Source: CAJXOW01 sp964421495 (GTDB lineage Bacteria; Bacteroidota; Rhodothermia; Balneolales; Balneolaceae). Taken from it: DNA of 16,630 nucleotides. A program made the translations under genes and the position numbers. Positions 8,231 to 15,241 of this stretch are shown here, piece after piece. The stretch's first letter is position 1. Every line of letters begins with the position of its first letter. The notes beneath the pieces are model-generated. The model ran no database searches. It was not told where the DNA came from and saw only the letters and a program-made list of their open reading frames with translations. The DNA is taken from NCBI GenBank assembly GCA_964421495.1, contig CAYQXO010000059.1, positions 1 to 16,630 of the forward strand, in the 5' to 3' direction.

Positions 8231-9436
8231 ATGTTAAATAATCTATCCGATGTTCGCGGTATTACTTCCTGGGGCGCCCATATGGGTATCAAATCGAAGC
8301 GGCGCGATCTGGCACTGATTTTTTCGGAATCGCCGGCCACTGCCGCCTCGGTATTTACCCGCAACGTTGTTTGCGCCGAACCTATTAAGCTGAGCCGTGA
8401 ATACATTAAAAATGGCAAGGCACAGGCTTTTGTTATTAATTCCGGCAATGCCAACGCTTGTACCGGTAAACAAGGCTGGGAAGGAGCCGTCGCCATGGCT
8501 GAAAAGACAGCAGAGTTGCTGGATATCGAAAAGGAGTCGGTCCAGGTGGCCTCGACCGGTCTGATCGGCGAGCCGTTTCCGACCGAAAAGGTGCTGGGCG
8601 GAATAGAAGAGTGCGTCCAGAAGCTGTCGGACCGCAACATTGCCGGGACGCTTGCCGCCAATGCAATACTGACGACCGATACCTACGCCAAGGAAGGGCA
8701 TACCTCTTTTGAAATTGACGGTAAAGAGATCAACATGGCGGGTATCGCCAAAGGATCGGGCATGATTCATCCGAATATGGGAACGATGCTCGGCTTTATC
8801 GTCTGCGATGCCAGCATTTCGGCCGAAATGCTGGACCAGGCCCTGCACGAGTCGATCAAAAACAGCTTTAACATGATTACGGTCGACGGCGATACTTCCA
8901 CCAACGACATGGTATCGGTGATGAGCAACGGCGAGGCAGGCAACGAAGAAATTACCGAAGAGGGTCGCGCCTACGATACCTTCAGGGAAAACCTGGAGAA
9001 ACTCTGCGTGCACCTGGCCAAGCTGATCGTCTCCGACGGGGAAGGCTCCACAAAACTGATCGAATACAACGTGGAAAATGCGGCAAGCGAAGAAGACGCC
9101 CGTAAAATGGTCCGTACCGTTTCTGACTCCAACCTGGTCAAGACCGCCATTTTCGGCACTGATCCCAACTGGGGACGTATTCTGGCCGCCGCGGGACGCT
9201 CTGGCGTGGATTTTGATCCCGACCAGGTGGATCTGTTCTTTGGTCCCAATCGAAACAAACAGATCCTGAAACAGGGGCAGCCGACCGATATGAGCCGGGG
9301 CGAGTTGAAGAAAGAGTTGCAAACCTCCACCGTTACCGTCACGATCGATCTGAACCAGGGCGACGAGCGCGCCACCGGATGGGGCTCTGACCTTTCGTAC
9401 GAATATATCCGTATCAACGCCGAATATACGACATAA
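8231..9436 (+). CDS. argJ: Glutamate N-acetyltransferase / ornithine acetyltransferase
   Basis: Moves the acetyl group from N-acetylornithine to glutamate, giving ornithine and recycling acetylglutamate. The presence of ArgJ implies the cyclic arginine pathway. Visible motifs: FTRNVVCAEPI (about 42), VINSGNANACTGKQG (about 68), ASTGLIGEPFP (about 107), NAILTTDTYAK (about 144) and the self-cleavage region KGSGMIHPNMGTMLGFI (about 174-190). The protein is normally cut into alpha and beta chains before the threonine of ATML; here that position reads G184-T185-M-L, so the nucleophile Thr is kept and the preceding Ala is Gly. GTDPNWGRILAAAGRSG (about 308) and the C-terminal YEYIRINAEYTT are diagnostic. 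Length 401 is normal. Whether it also uses acetyl-CoA (bifunctional form) cannot be told. Element B starts 29 bp after the stop. Confidence 0.96.
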   Translation: MLNNLSDVRGITSWGAHMGIKSKRRDLALIFSESPATAASVFTRNVVCAEPIKLSREYIKNGKAQAFVINSGNANACTGKQGWEGAVAMAEKTAELLDIEKESVQVASTGLIGEPFPTEKVLGGIEECVQKLSDRNIAGTLAANAILTTDTYAKEGHTSFEIDGKEINMAGIAKGSGMIHPNMGTMLGFIVCDASISAEMLDQALHESIKNSFNMITVDGDTSTNDMVSVMSNGEAGNEEITEEGRAYDTFRENLEKLCVHLAKLIVSDGEGSTKLIEYNVENAASEEDARKMVRTVSDSNLVKTAIFGTDPNWGRILAAAGRSGVDFDPDQVDLFFGPNRNKQILKQGQPTDMSRGELKKELQTSTVTVTIDLNQGDERATGWGSDLSYEYIRINAEYTT

Positions 9437-9464
9437 CTACCCGGTGATTATATTATATTAGGAG

Positions 9465-9642
9465 TCAGAGAGCTCTTTAAAAAACCGGGCAGGGCTCTGA
9501 AGCACTTGGGTTGTTCAGCTTAACGGCCGAAAGAGTTTAATGCCTTCAAGTCAGTATTTTGGGCATGTAATCAGCCATCGCAACGACCGGCTGAATTTCC
9601 CTGGCTGAAGAGCCCTGCCCGGTTTTTTAAAGAGCTCTCTGA
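9465..9642 (+). other. Structured repeat element, copy B
   Basis: A perfect 34-bp inverted repeat (9465-9498 with 9609-9642) encloses a 110-nt core related to copy A at 5473-5664. Only the innermost 8 bp of the arm (AGGGCTCT) are shared with copy A; the outer 26 bp are unrelated yet fully complementary. Internal stems: GGG 9508-9510 with CCC 9599-9601; TTCAGC 9514-9519 with GCTGAA 9590-9595; ATGCC 9540-9544 with GGCAT 9562-9566. Each stem lies at the same place as in copy A with compensated base changes. The arm contains A6, CCGGGC and, on the other side, GCCCGG and T6: the layout of a bidirectional intrinsic terminator, well placed to end the argDCJ transcript. Confidence 0.78.
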
Positions 9643-9647
9643 AACAA

Positions 9648-9672
9648 TTGACAGGTTCTGTGCGTATATTTC
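9648..9672 (+). promoter_or_regulatory. Weak candidate promoter of the TonB receptor operon
   Basis: TATATTTC (9665-9672) matches 7 of 8 positions of the Bacteroidota -7 element TAnnTTTG. TTGACA (9648-9653) lies upstream, but its spacing is short for either the -33 or a sigma70 -35 box. It starts 5 bp after the right arm of element B, about 30 bp before the ATG. Confidence 0.3.
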
Positions 9673-9700
9673 TCATCAAGACCATATACTTTTACTTTAC

Positions 9701-12004
9701 ATGAATACCTGCAAATTTGTGAGAGACGATTATTACCGTCTGGCCGCTACCCTGGTCCTTACATTCATACCTGTTTTATTTGCCATTTCCCCACTCCATG
9801 CCCAGGAAAGCGCGGCATCGGTAAACGGCTACGTAACCGACGCCACCAACGGGGAGACCCTTCTGGGAGCGAATGTAATTATTCAATCCTTGAACAAGGG
9901 CAGTTCCACCAATACCTCGGGTTATTACACTATCCAAAACCTCGAGTCCGGCACGTACAAGATCTCCTGTACCTACCTCGGGTATAAAACCTTTCAAAAA
10001 GAGATCCGACTCGAGTCGGGCGATAACCGGCGGCTCGATATTGAACTCGAGCCGCAGAGCCGGGAGCTGGGCGAACTTGTCGTTCAGTCCAAACGCGAAG
10101 AGAAAGAGAGACGATCGATCGGCCGGGCCCGAATTCAAACGCAGATGATACAGAAGATGCCGTCGGTGTTGCAAGACGACGTCTTCCGGTCGGCACAGCT
10201 ACTGCCGGGCGTCAAGGCCGCCTCGGATTTCTCGAGTCGCCTCTATATACGCGGCGGAAGCTCGGATCAAACCCTGATTTTGCTGGACGACACAAAAGTT
10301 TATAATCCCTCCCATTTTTTCGGTTTCTTTTCGACGTTCAATCCCGACGCCATAAAAAATGTCCGCCTCCATAAAGGAGGGTATCCGGCCAAATACGGCG
10401 GCCGACTCGGTTCGGTTATGGCCATTTACAACAAAGACGGGAACAGCAACGAATACCAAACCGGCGTTAACGTGGGGATGCTGAGTTCCAGTATAATTCA
10501 CGAGGGGCCCTATAAATACGGCTCCTATATGATTGCGTTTCGCCGGTCGACTATCGAGCCCTTGCTGGCGGCTCTGCGGCAGACCCAGGACGGGATCCCC
10601 AATAAATTCTACTTCTGGGATCTGAACGGTAAGATTAACCTATCCGCCTCCCAAAACGACAAGCTTTCCCTGTCTTTCTATTCGGGAGTCGATAATGTGG
10701 GAATCCCCTTTGCCGACGACGGACAGATCAACCTGTTTTACGGTAATCAAACGCTTAGCGCCAACTACACCCTCATCCTTAATGACAATCTCTTTGCAAA
10801 ACTGACCGTCACCGGTTCCCGTTATTTCAACGAACCCCACTTCAGCATTGCGGGGACCCAATTCCACCGCGACAATGATATAACCGATCTATCCGTGAAA
10901 GGAGATCTGGAATACATTCAGGGGAAACATGAAATAGAAGGAGGCTTCTGGAGCGGATACATGCGATTCATGTACGAGGATTACTTCGACCAGCAGAATA
11001 CTTTTTCTCAGTTAATCAGGGCGAATTACAATCATATCTATCTTCAGGACAACTGGAGTCCGAACGAACGCTGGGAGATTAACGGCGGGGTACGGCTGAC
11101 ACACTTTTCGGAGGGGGATCATCTGAAACTCTCCCCCCGGCTGTCGGCCGACTACCAACTCACCTCCTCCATCCGATTGCAAGCTGCCTACGGTCGATAC
11201 TATCAATACCTCACGCTGGTTACCAACGAGGCCTTCTCGGGATTTGACTACTGGCTGACCAGCGACGAGGGGGTTCCTCCCGCCTGGGGCGACCAGTTTA
11301 TTCTCGGGGCCAAAACGCAGCCATTCGAGGGATATCAATTTGATACGGAGATCTACTACCGTACGATGCGGGAATTGTTCGAGCAGGATCCGCTTATCGA
11401 TAACCTGGCGGGCCTGGATTACGCGGAGATCTTTCGATTTGGAAAAGGATACGCCTACGGCGTCGAGGCGCAACTGCAAAAGCAAATCGGTCGACTCAAC
11501 GGTTTCATCGGCTACACGTTCAGCCGAACGATGCGTAAATTTCCCGGCTACAACAATCCGATCTCCGATCCGGGGCAATCCCGCTACTATCCGCCGAAGT
11601 TCGACCGGACCCATGACCTGACCCTGAGCCTGAGTTATCGCCTCTCCGAACAGTGGGAACTTGCGAGCGTATTCAATTATGCTACCGGACAAGCCTACAC
11701 CCGCCCCCGCGGATACACCGAAACCGGCCGTTTCCCCTTCGGTAACTTCCGGCGCGGTCAACTAACGGTCGGCCGTATCAACGCTGCCCGGCTTGCCCCC
11801 TATCATCGGCTCGATCTGAGCGCCACCCGGCACGGAACCTTTTTCGGAATGGGCGAGGCCGAATGGAAGTTTCAAGTGATTAACGTTTACTCTCGACGCA
11901 ATATGTGGTTCTACAACTACGATCTCGACGAACGTCCGATCGAGCGGAGCGCGGTAAAACTGCTTCCCATACTCCCGTCCCTGACGTATTCGGTCGACTT
12001 TTAA
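9701..12004 (+). CDS. TonB-dependent receptor with carboxypeptidase-regulatory-like domain
   Basis: Outer-membrane beta-barrel importer. Signal peptide: hydrophobic 14-30, likely cleavage after LHA (34). A CarboxypepD_reg-like/transthyretin-fold domain spans about 41-120 (VNGYVTDATNGETLLGANV, SGYYTIQNLESGTYKI, YLGYKTF). The plug domain spans about 145-245, with VFRSAQLLPGVKA, LYIRGGSSDQTLILLDDTKV and GGYPAKYGGRLGSVM. The rest is barrel, ending in an aromatic residue (LTYSVDF), as expected for BAM-inserted barrels. Length 767 is on the short side for the family and complete. It is not a SusC homologue: the partner downstream is DUF4249, not SusD, and no TonB/ExbB genes are nearby. The substrate (siderophore, peptide, other) is unknown. 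The following lipoprotein gene is 22 bp away, so they are probably one operon. Confidence 0.92.
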   Translation: MNTCKFVRDDYYRLAATLVLTFIPVLFAISPLHAQESAASVNGYVTDATNGETLLGANVIIQSLNKGSSTNTSGYYTIQNLESGTYKISCTYLGYKTFQKEIRLESGDNRRLDIELEPQSRELGELVVQSKREEKERRSIGRARIQTQMIQKMPSVLQDDVFRSAQLLPGVKAASDFSSRLYIRGGSSDQTLILLDDTKVYNPSHFFGFFSTFNPDAIKNVRLHKGGYPAKYGGRLGSVMAIYNKDGNSNEYQTGVNVGMLSSSIIHEGPYKYGSYMIAFRRSTIEPLLAALRQTQDGIPNKFYFWDLNGKINLSASQNDKLSLSFYSGVDNVGIPFADDGQINLFYGNQTLSANYTLILNDNLFAKLTVTGSRYFNEPHFSIAGTQFHRDNDITDLSVKGDLEYIQGKHEIEGGFWSGYMRFMYEDYFDQQNTFSQLIRANYNHIYLQDNWSPNERWEINGGVRLTHFSEGDHLKLSPRLSADYQLTSSIRLQAAYGRYYQYLTLVTNEAFSGFDYWLTSDEGVPPAWGDQFILGAKTQPFEGYQFDTEIYYRTMRELFEQDPLIDNLAGLDYAEIFRFGKGYAYGVEAQLQKQIGRLNGFIGYTFSRTMRKFPGYNNPISDPGQSRYYPPKFDRTHDLTLSLSYRLSEQWELASVFNYATGQAYTRPRGYTETGRFPFGNFRRGQLTVGRINAARLAPYHRLDLSATRHGTFFGMGEAEWKFQVINVYSRRNMWFYNYDLDERPIERSAVKLLPILPSLTYSVDF

Positions 12005-12026
12005 CACAAAAAACCAATTACATACG

Positions 12027-12920
12027 ATGAAGAGCGTTTCCACCATTCCAATTCTTTTCCTTATCGGTTTGTTGACCGGTAGCTGCGATATTTACAACGA
12101 CCCCGGCTTTGAACAACGTTACGTCATCGAATCCTACCTGGTAGCCGACCAACCTCTGCCGGAAGTCCGGTTATCCCACACCATACCGGCCGATCGGCCC
12201 TACAGCTTCAGTCAGACCGCCGTCGGCGGAGCTGACCTCTCCGTGTCCTTACTCGACGACAATGGTTCCATCGAGGAACGTATCGCTTACGTGGAAGTCA
12301 ATACCGGAGTGTATCGGCCGTCCGACGAGCACATCGTCCAGCCGCGAAAAACATATCGCCTGCAGGTCGAGATCGACGGAGAAAACACCATCACAGCGCA
12401 AACCACCGTCCCCAACTCCTACCGACTCACCGGCAGTATTCCCGATTCAGTCGTTTACCAGTCCCCCGATCAGCTCAAGGTCACGCTGCAACCGGATCCG
12501 CCTGACACGCTGAGTCGCCAGAAACAATTTGTATTCAACCTCATCGCCGTTAACTATGTAACGGCGACGCCCACTCCCTTTTATGCCGATCAGATCGAAA
12601 ATGACGAAGTAGAACGTGCCGACTTTCGTAACAACAGTTCAGGACTGGTTTCAGAGGGAAACTTCACCATGCATCCCGACGGATCCATAGAAATCCGGGT
12701 CCCCTGGATCGGCTTCGCATTCTACGGCGACAATAAGATCGTGACCAATTCGATCGACCAAAACCTCTATGACTTCAGTCGCTCACAAAATATCCAAACC
12801 GGCGGATCAACCCTCTCCCCCGGAGAAATCCCCAATATCAAATATCATATCGACGGTGGAATCGGCATTTTCGGCAGCATAACGGCAGATACCGTTTCCA
12901 CCCATTTGCTAAAACCGTAA
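12027..12920 (+). CDS. DUF4249 family lipoprotein
   Basis: Predicted lipoprotein of 297 residues. The N-terminus has K2, a hydrophobic stretch 7-16 and a lipobox LTGSC with Cys20 as the acylated residue. The mature part begins with DIYNDPGFEQRYVIESYL and contains beta-rich segments (AGADLSVSLLDDNG-like, RKTYRLQVEIDG, TAQTTVP) typical of DUF4249. The C-terminal GGIGIFGS motif also fits the family. DUF4249 proteins in Bacteroidota regularly follow TonB-dependent receptors with a regulatory-like N-domain, exactly the arrangement here. A role as a surface or periplasmic partner of the receptor is inferred; no enzymatic residues are recognised. Confidence 0.82.
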   Translation: MKSVSTIPILFLIGLLTGSCDIYNDPGFEQRYVIESYLVADQPLPEVRLSHTIPADRPYSFSQTAVGGADLSVSLLDDNGSIEERIAYVEVNTGVYRPSDEHIVQPRKTYRLQVEIDGENTITAQTTVPNSYRLTGSIPDSVVYQSPDQLKVTLQPDPPDTLSRQKQFVFNLIAVNYVTATPTPFYADQIENDEVERADFRNNSSGLVSEGNFTMHPDGSIEIRVPWIGFAFYGDNKIVTNSIDQNLYDFSRSQNIQTGGSTLSPGEIPNIKYHIDGGIGIFGSITADTVSTHLLKP

Positions 12921-12930
12921 CCCAGTGAAT

Positions 12931-12963
12931 CGAGAGTAATACTCGGCCGCGGAGAGGTTTTTT
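12931..12963 (+). terminator. Weak candidate terminator after the DUF4249 gene
   Basis: CGAG/CTCG stem with a 7-nt loop, then a GC-rich GGCCGCGG stretch and a T6 run at 12958-12963, 11 bp after the stop. The stem is short and does not abut the T-run cleanly, so confidence is low. Confidence 0.3.
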
Positions 12964-13126
12964 AAAAGATCATATAAATACACCGGCGCTAATCGGAATA
13001 GACTCTTTTCCCACGCTCGGGAATTTCAACATTTACTTTAAAAAATTACTTGATTATAAAGGGGGCGATTTATTATGCTAATTGTTAACTTCCCGCCAAA
13101 CCAAAAATACAAGGATATCCAATCAC

Positions 13127-13960
13127 GTGACTTACTCAATCATCACCGGTGCCAGCCAAGGTATCGGCAAGGCATTGGCTCACCAAGCTGCTGCAGCGGG
13201 ACATAATCTTATCTTGCTCTCTTTACCCGATGAAAATTTATCGGAATCGGGAAAAGAAATATCCGATCGGTACGGAATTGAAGTTCATTGTCACGAAACC
13301 AATCTGACCGAAGACGGAACGATTGAGGATTTTTTCAACTGGTGCCGTCACAGCGGATTTGAAATTGACATGCTGATTAACAATGCAGGGATTGGATTGC
13401 AGGGCGAGTTCATGGACTCGAGCGAAGAAGATACCCGAACCATGATAAAACTAAACATGGAGGTCGTCTCCTCCATGACGAGGAATACCTTGCCTTTCCT
13501 CCGCAAACATCCCCGGAGTTATATATTGAACGTTGGTAGTATAATCTCATACATGTCCGTTCCCTATAAAGCCCTTTACGCTGCAACGAAGAGTTTCGTT
13601 CTTACGTTTTCCAATGCACTCCGGTATGAGTTGAAAGATACGCCAATCAGCGTTAGCTGTGTCTGTCCGGGTCCCACGTTAACCACTCAAAAACGAACCG
13701 AGCAGGTTCGTCAACTGGGATGGAAAGCCAACGTATTGGTCAAAACCCCTGAAGAAGTGGCAAAGGCGGCTTTAAAGGGGCTGAAAAAGGGCAAGCGGAC
13801 TATTATTCCGGGAGTCGCCAACAAGTTTATGGTAGGTCTGGGCAAATATCTACCCACCGGCATCCAGCTAATGATCGCCAGCAGCATCTTTGCTGATTCG
13901 GAGTTCAACAAAACCGAAATTGATTCAGACGAATCGCCCGTCAGTTTGGAAGTGAAATAA
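13127..13960 (+). CDS. SDR family NAD(P)-dependent oxidoreductase (classical type)
   Basis: Classical short-chain dehydrogenase of 277 residues. The coenzyme motif TGASQGIG is at 7-14, NNAG near 86, catalytic Ser138 in LNVGSI, and YAATK with Tyr151 and Lys155. CVCPGPTLT follows. The open frame extends upstream to a TTG at 13082, but I prefer GTG 13127: it puts the Rossmann motif at the usual distance from the N-terminus and has AAGGA at 13111-13115. Similarity is closest to the DltE/YqjQ-like SDR group, judged by eye; substrate unknown. A hairpin terminator follows directly. The next gene is an extended SDR on the same strand, but the terminator argues against one operon. Confidence 0.88.
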   Translation: MTYSIITGASQGIGKALAHQAAAAGHNLILLSLPDENLSESGKEISDRYGIEVHCHETNLTEDGTIEDFFNWCRHSGFEIDMLINNAGIGLQGEFMDSSEEDTRTMIKLNMEVVSSMTRNTLPFLRKHPRSYILNVGSIISYMSVPYKALYAATKSFVLTFSNALRYELKDTPISVSCVCPGPTLTTQKRTEQVRQLGWKANVLVKTPEEVAKAALKGLKKGKRTIIPGVANKFMVGLGKYLPTGIQLMIASSIFADSEFNKTEIDSDESPVSLEVK

Positions 13961-13967
13961 CACATAT

Positions 13968-13996
13968 AAAACGTCCGGCTAAATCCCCGGCGTTTT
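13968..13996 (+). terminator. Rho-independent terminator of the SDR gene
   Basis: AAAACG-t-CCGG pairs with CCGGCGTTTT around an 8-nt loop, with one bulged T. The 3' side ends in T4. It lies 7 bp after the SDR stop codon and is likely bidirectional because of its A-tract. Confidence 0.7.
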
Positions 13997-14099
13997 CTCT
14001 GCATTACTAAACCCCCTTATGCTGTTTCCAAATTCAATTTCATATCCGCAATGCCAGTACAGCCTTCATCCTTGTAACCTATATGGAAAGGATACTGCC

Positions 14100-14186
14100 A
14101 TGCTATATTTTTTCAGCGCTCCATCATCCCCAATCCGTATTTTATTTCGTGGTGGGCAATGCGGTCTAACTACTATTACCATATGA
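14100..14186 (+). CDS. Possible 28-residue leader ORF before the epimerase gene
   Basis: ATG 14100 is preceded by GGAAAGGA (14087-14094, about 5 nt before the ATG), a better ribosome binding site than that of most genes here. The frame encodes MLYFFSAPSSPIRILFRG and a short tail, and its TGA overlaps the ATG of the next gene in an ATGA arrangement (14183-14186). No homologue is recognised. It may be a translated leader coupled to the downstream gene, or chance; a second small frame (14083-14169, 28 residues) overlaps it. Confidence 0.22.
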   Translation: MLYFFSAPSSPIRILFRGGQCGLTTITI

Positions 14187-15190
14187 CTTTTTTCGTAACC
14201 GGGGCCACGGGATTTATAGGAAGCATTCTCACCCGCCGTCTATTACAGGAAGGGCATCGCGTTGTGGCGCTGGTCCGCCCCCACTCCCTTCATAAAGCCA
14301 CGGATAAGCATGAAAGCCTTTTTTGGGTGGAAGGAGATCTGTTGGATCCGCAGAGCCTGATAAAGGCGATGGAAGAGTGTGACCGCGCATTTCATGTGGC
14401 GGGTTATGCCAGCGTCTGGGCGCCGGACAATCAGCTTTTTTACGATATTAATGTGACCGGCACGCGCAATGTCCTGCAGGCAGCCGTGAAAGTCGGTATC
14501 GACCGCCTGGTTTATACCTCCACAGCCGCTACGCTGCCTCCGGCCAATTCCGATGCCCCCACCGACGAAGCGTCCGAGAAGAAGTATTTTCACAACCCTT
14601 ATGAGCACAGCAAATACCTGGCCGAACAGAAAGTTTTACGTTCCAACGGTGATCATCTGAATACTTTAATAGTCCATCCCACGCGCGTATTCGGACCGGG
14701 TCCCCTTACCGAAAGTAACGCCGTTACTCGCATAATGAAGTATTACCTACAAGGTATATGGCGTTTTCAACTGAGCGATGGAAAGTATATAGGAAATTAC
14801 TGCTATATACGAGATCTGGTCGAGGGTCATTTATTGACTATGAACCACGGAACGCCGGGCGAGCAGTACATACTGGGAGGAAATAACCTCACATTTAAAG
14901 AATTATTCAATTTGATCGGAGAAGCGGCCGGCAAGCATCGCTACCTGGTCTCCCTTCCTGTCCCTATAATGCAGGGTTTTGCACAATTGGAAAAATTGCG
15001 CGCAAATACGCTGGGTGGTAAACCGCAGATTACGCCCGACTGGATCAACAAATATCTCCAAAACTGGGTGACCAGTTCAGCTAAAGCCCAACGAACACTG
15101 GGATATCAAATCACACCGGCCCGTAAAGCCATTCAAAAAACTGTTCAGTGGCTGCAACAAGAGCCTCGACCTGATGAAAAATCAAAATAA
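14183..15190 (+). CDS. NAD-dependent epimerase/dehydratase family protein (extended SDR)
   Basis: Extended SDR of 335 residues. The Rossmann motif TGATGFIG is at 6-13, with VEGDLLDPQSL near 54-64. NVTGTRNVLQAA is near 92-103. LVYTSTAATL carries Ser113, and YEHSK carries Tyr140 and Lys144. HPTRVFGPG follows. The overall pattern resembles dihydroflavonol-4-reductase-like and hopanoid-associated epimerase-like proteins (HpnA group), which act on varied alcohols or sugars; I cannot name the substrate. An in-frame ATG at 14159 would add eight residues (MRSNYYYH); I prefer 14183 because it places the glycine motif at the normal position and overlaps a small upstream ORF as ATGA. The gene faces the dehydratase gene, 51 bp away. 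Confidence 0.88.
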   Translation: MTFFVTGATGFIGSILTRRLLQEGHRVVALVRPHSLHKATDKHESLFWVEGDLLDPQSLIKAMEECDRAFHVAGYASVWAPDNQLFYDINVTGTRNVLQAAVKVGIDRLVYTSTAATLPPANSDAPTDEASEKKYFHNPYEHSKYLAEQKVLRSNGDHLNTLIVHPTRVFGPGPLTESNAVTRIMKYYLQGIWRFQLSDGKYIGNYCYIRDLVEGHLLTMNHGTPGEQYILGGNNLTFKELFNLIGEAAGKHRYLVSLPVPIMQGFAQLEKLRANTLGGKPQITPDWINKYLQNWVTSSAKAQRTLGYQITPARKAIQKTVQWLQQEPRPDEKSK

Positions 15191-15241
15191 TAAATAGCTC
15201 CGCATGTAGTAGATCATTGATTTACAAGACCAGCCCTCAAG

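Noticed and set aside
8243..9322. Long minus-strand ORFs opposite argJ, argB (111-887), the serine hydrolase (1703-2749) and the TonB receptor (11012-11761)
   Set aside because: They lie wholly antisense to genes with unmistakable family motifs, and their translations show no recognisable domain; they are codon-bias shadows.
5473..9642. Elements A and B as integron attC sites flanking an argDCJ cassette
   Set aside because: attC sites are conserved at the outer R boxes (RYYYAAC/GTTRRRY) and variable in the middle. These elements are the reverse, carry no such boxes, and no integrase is present.
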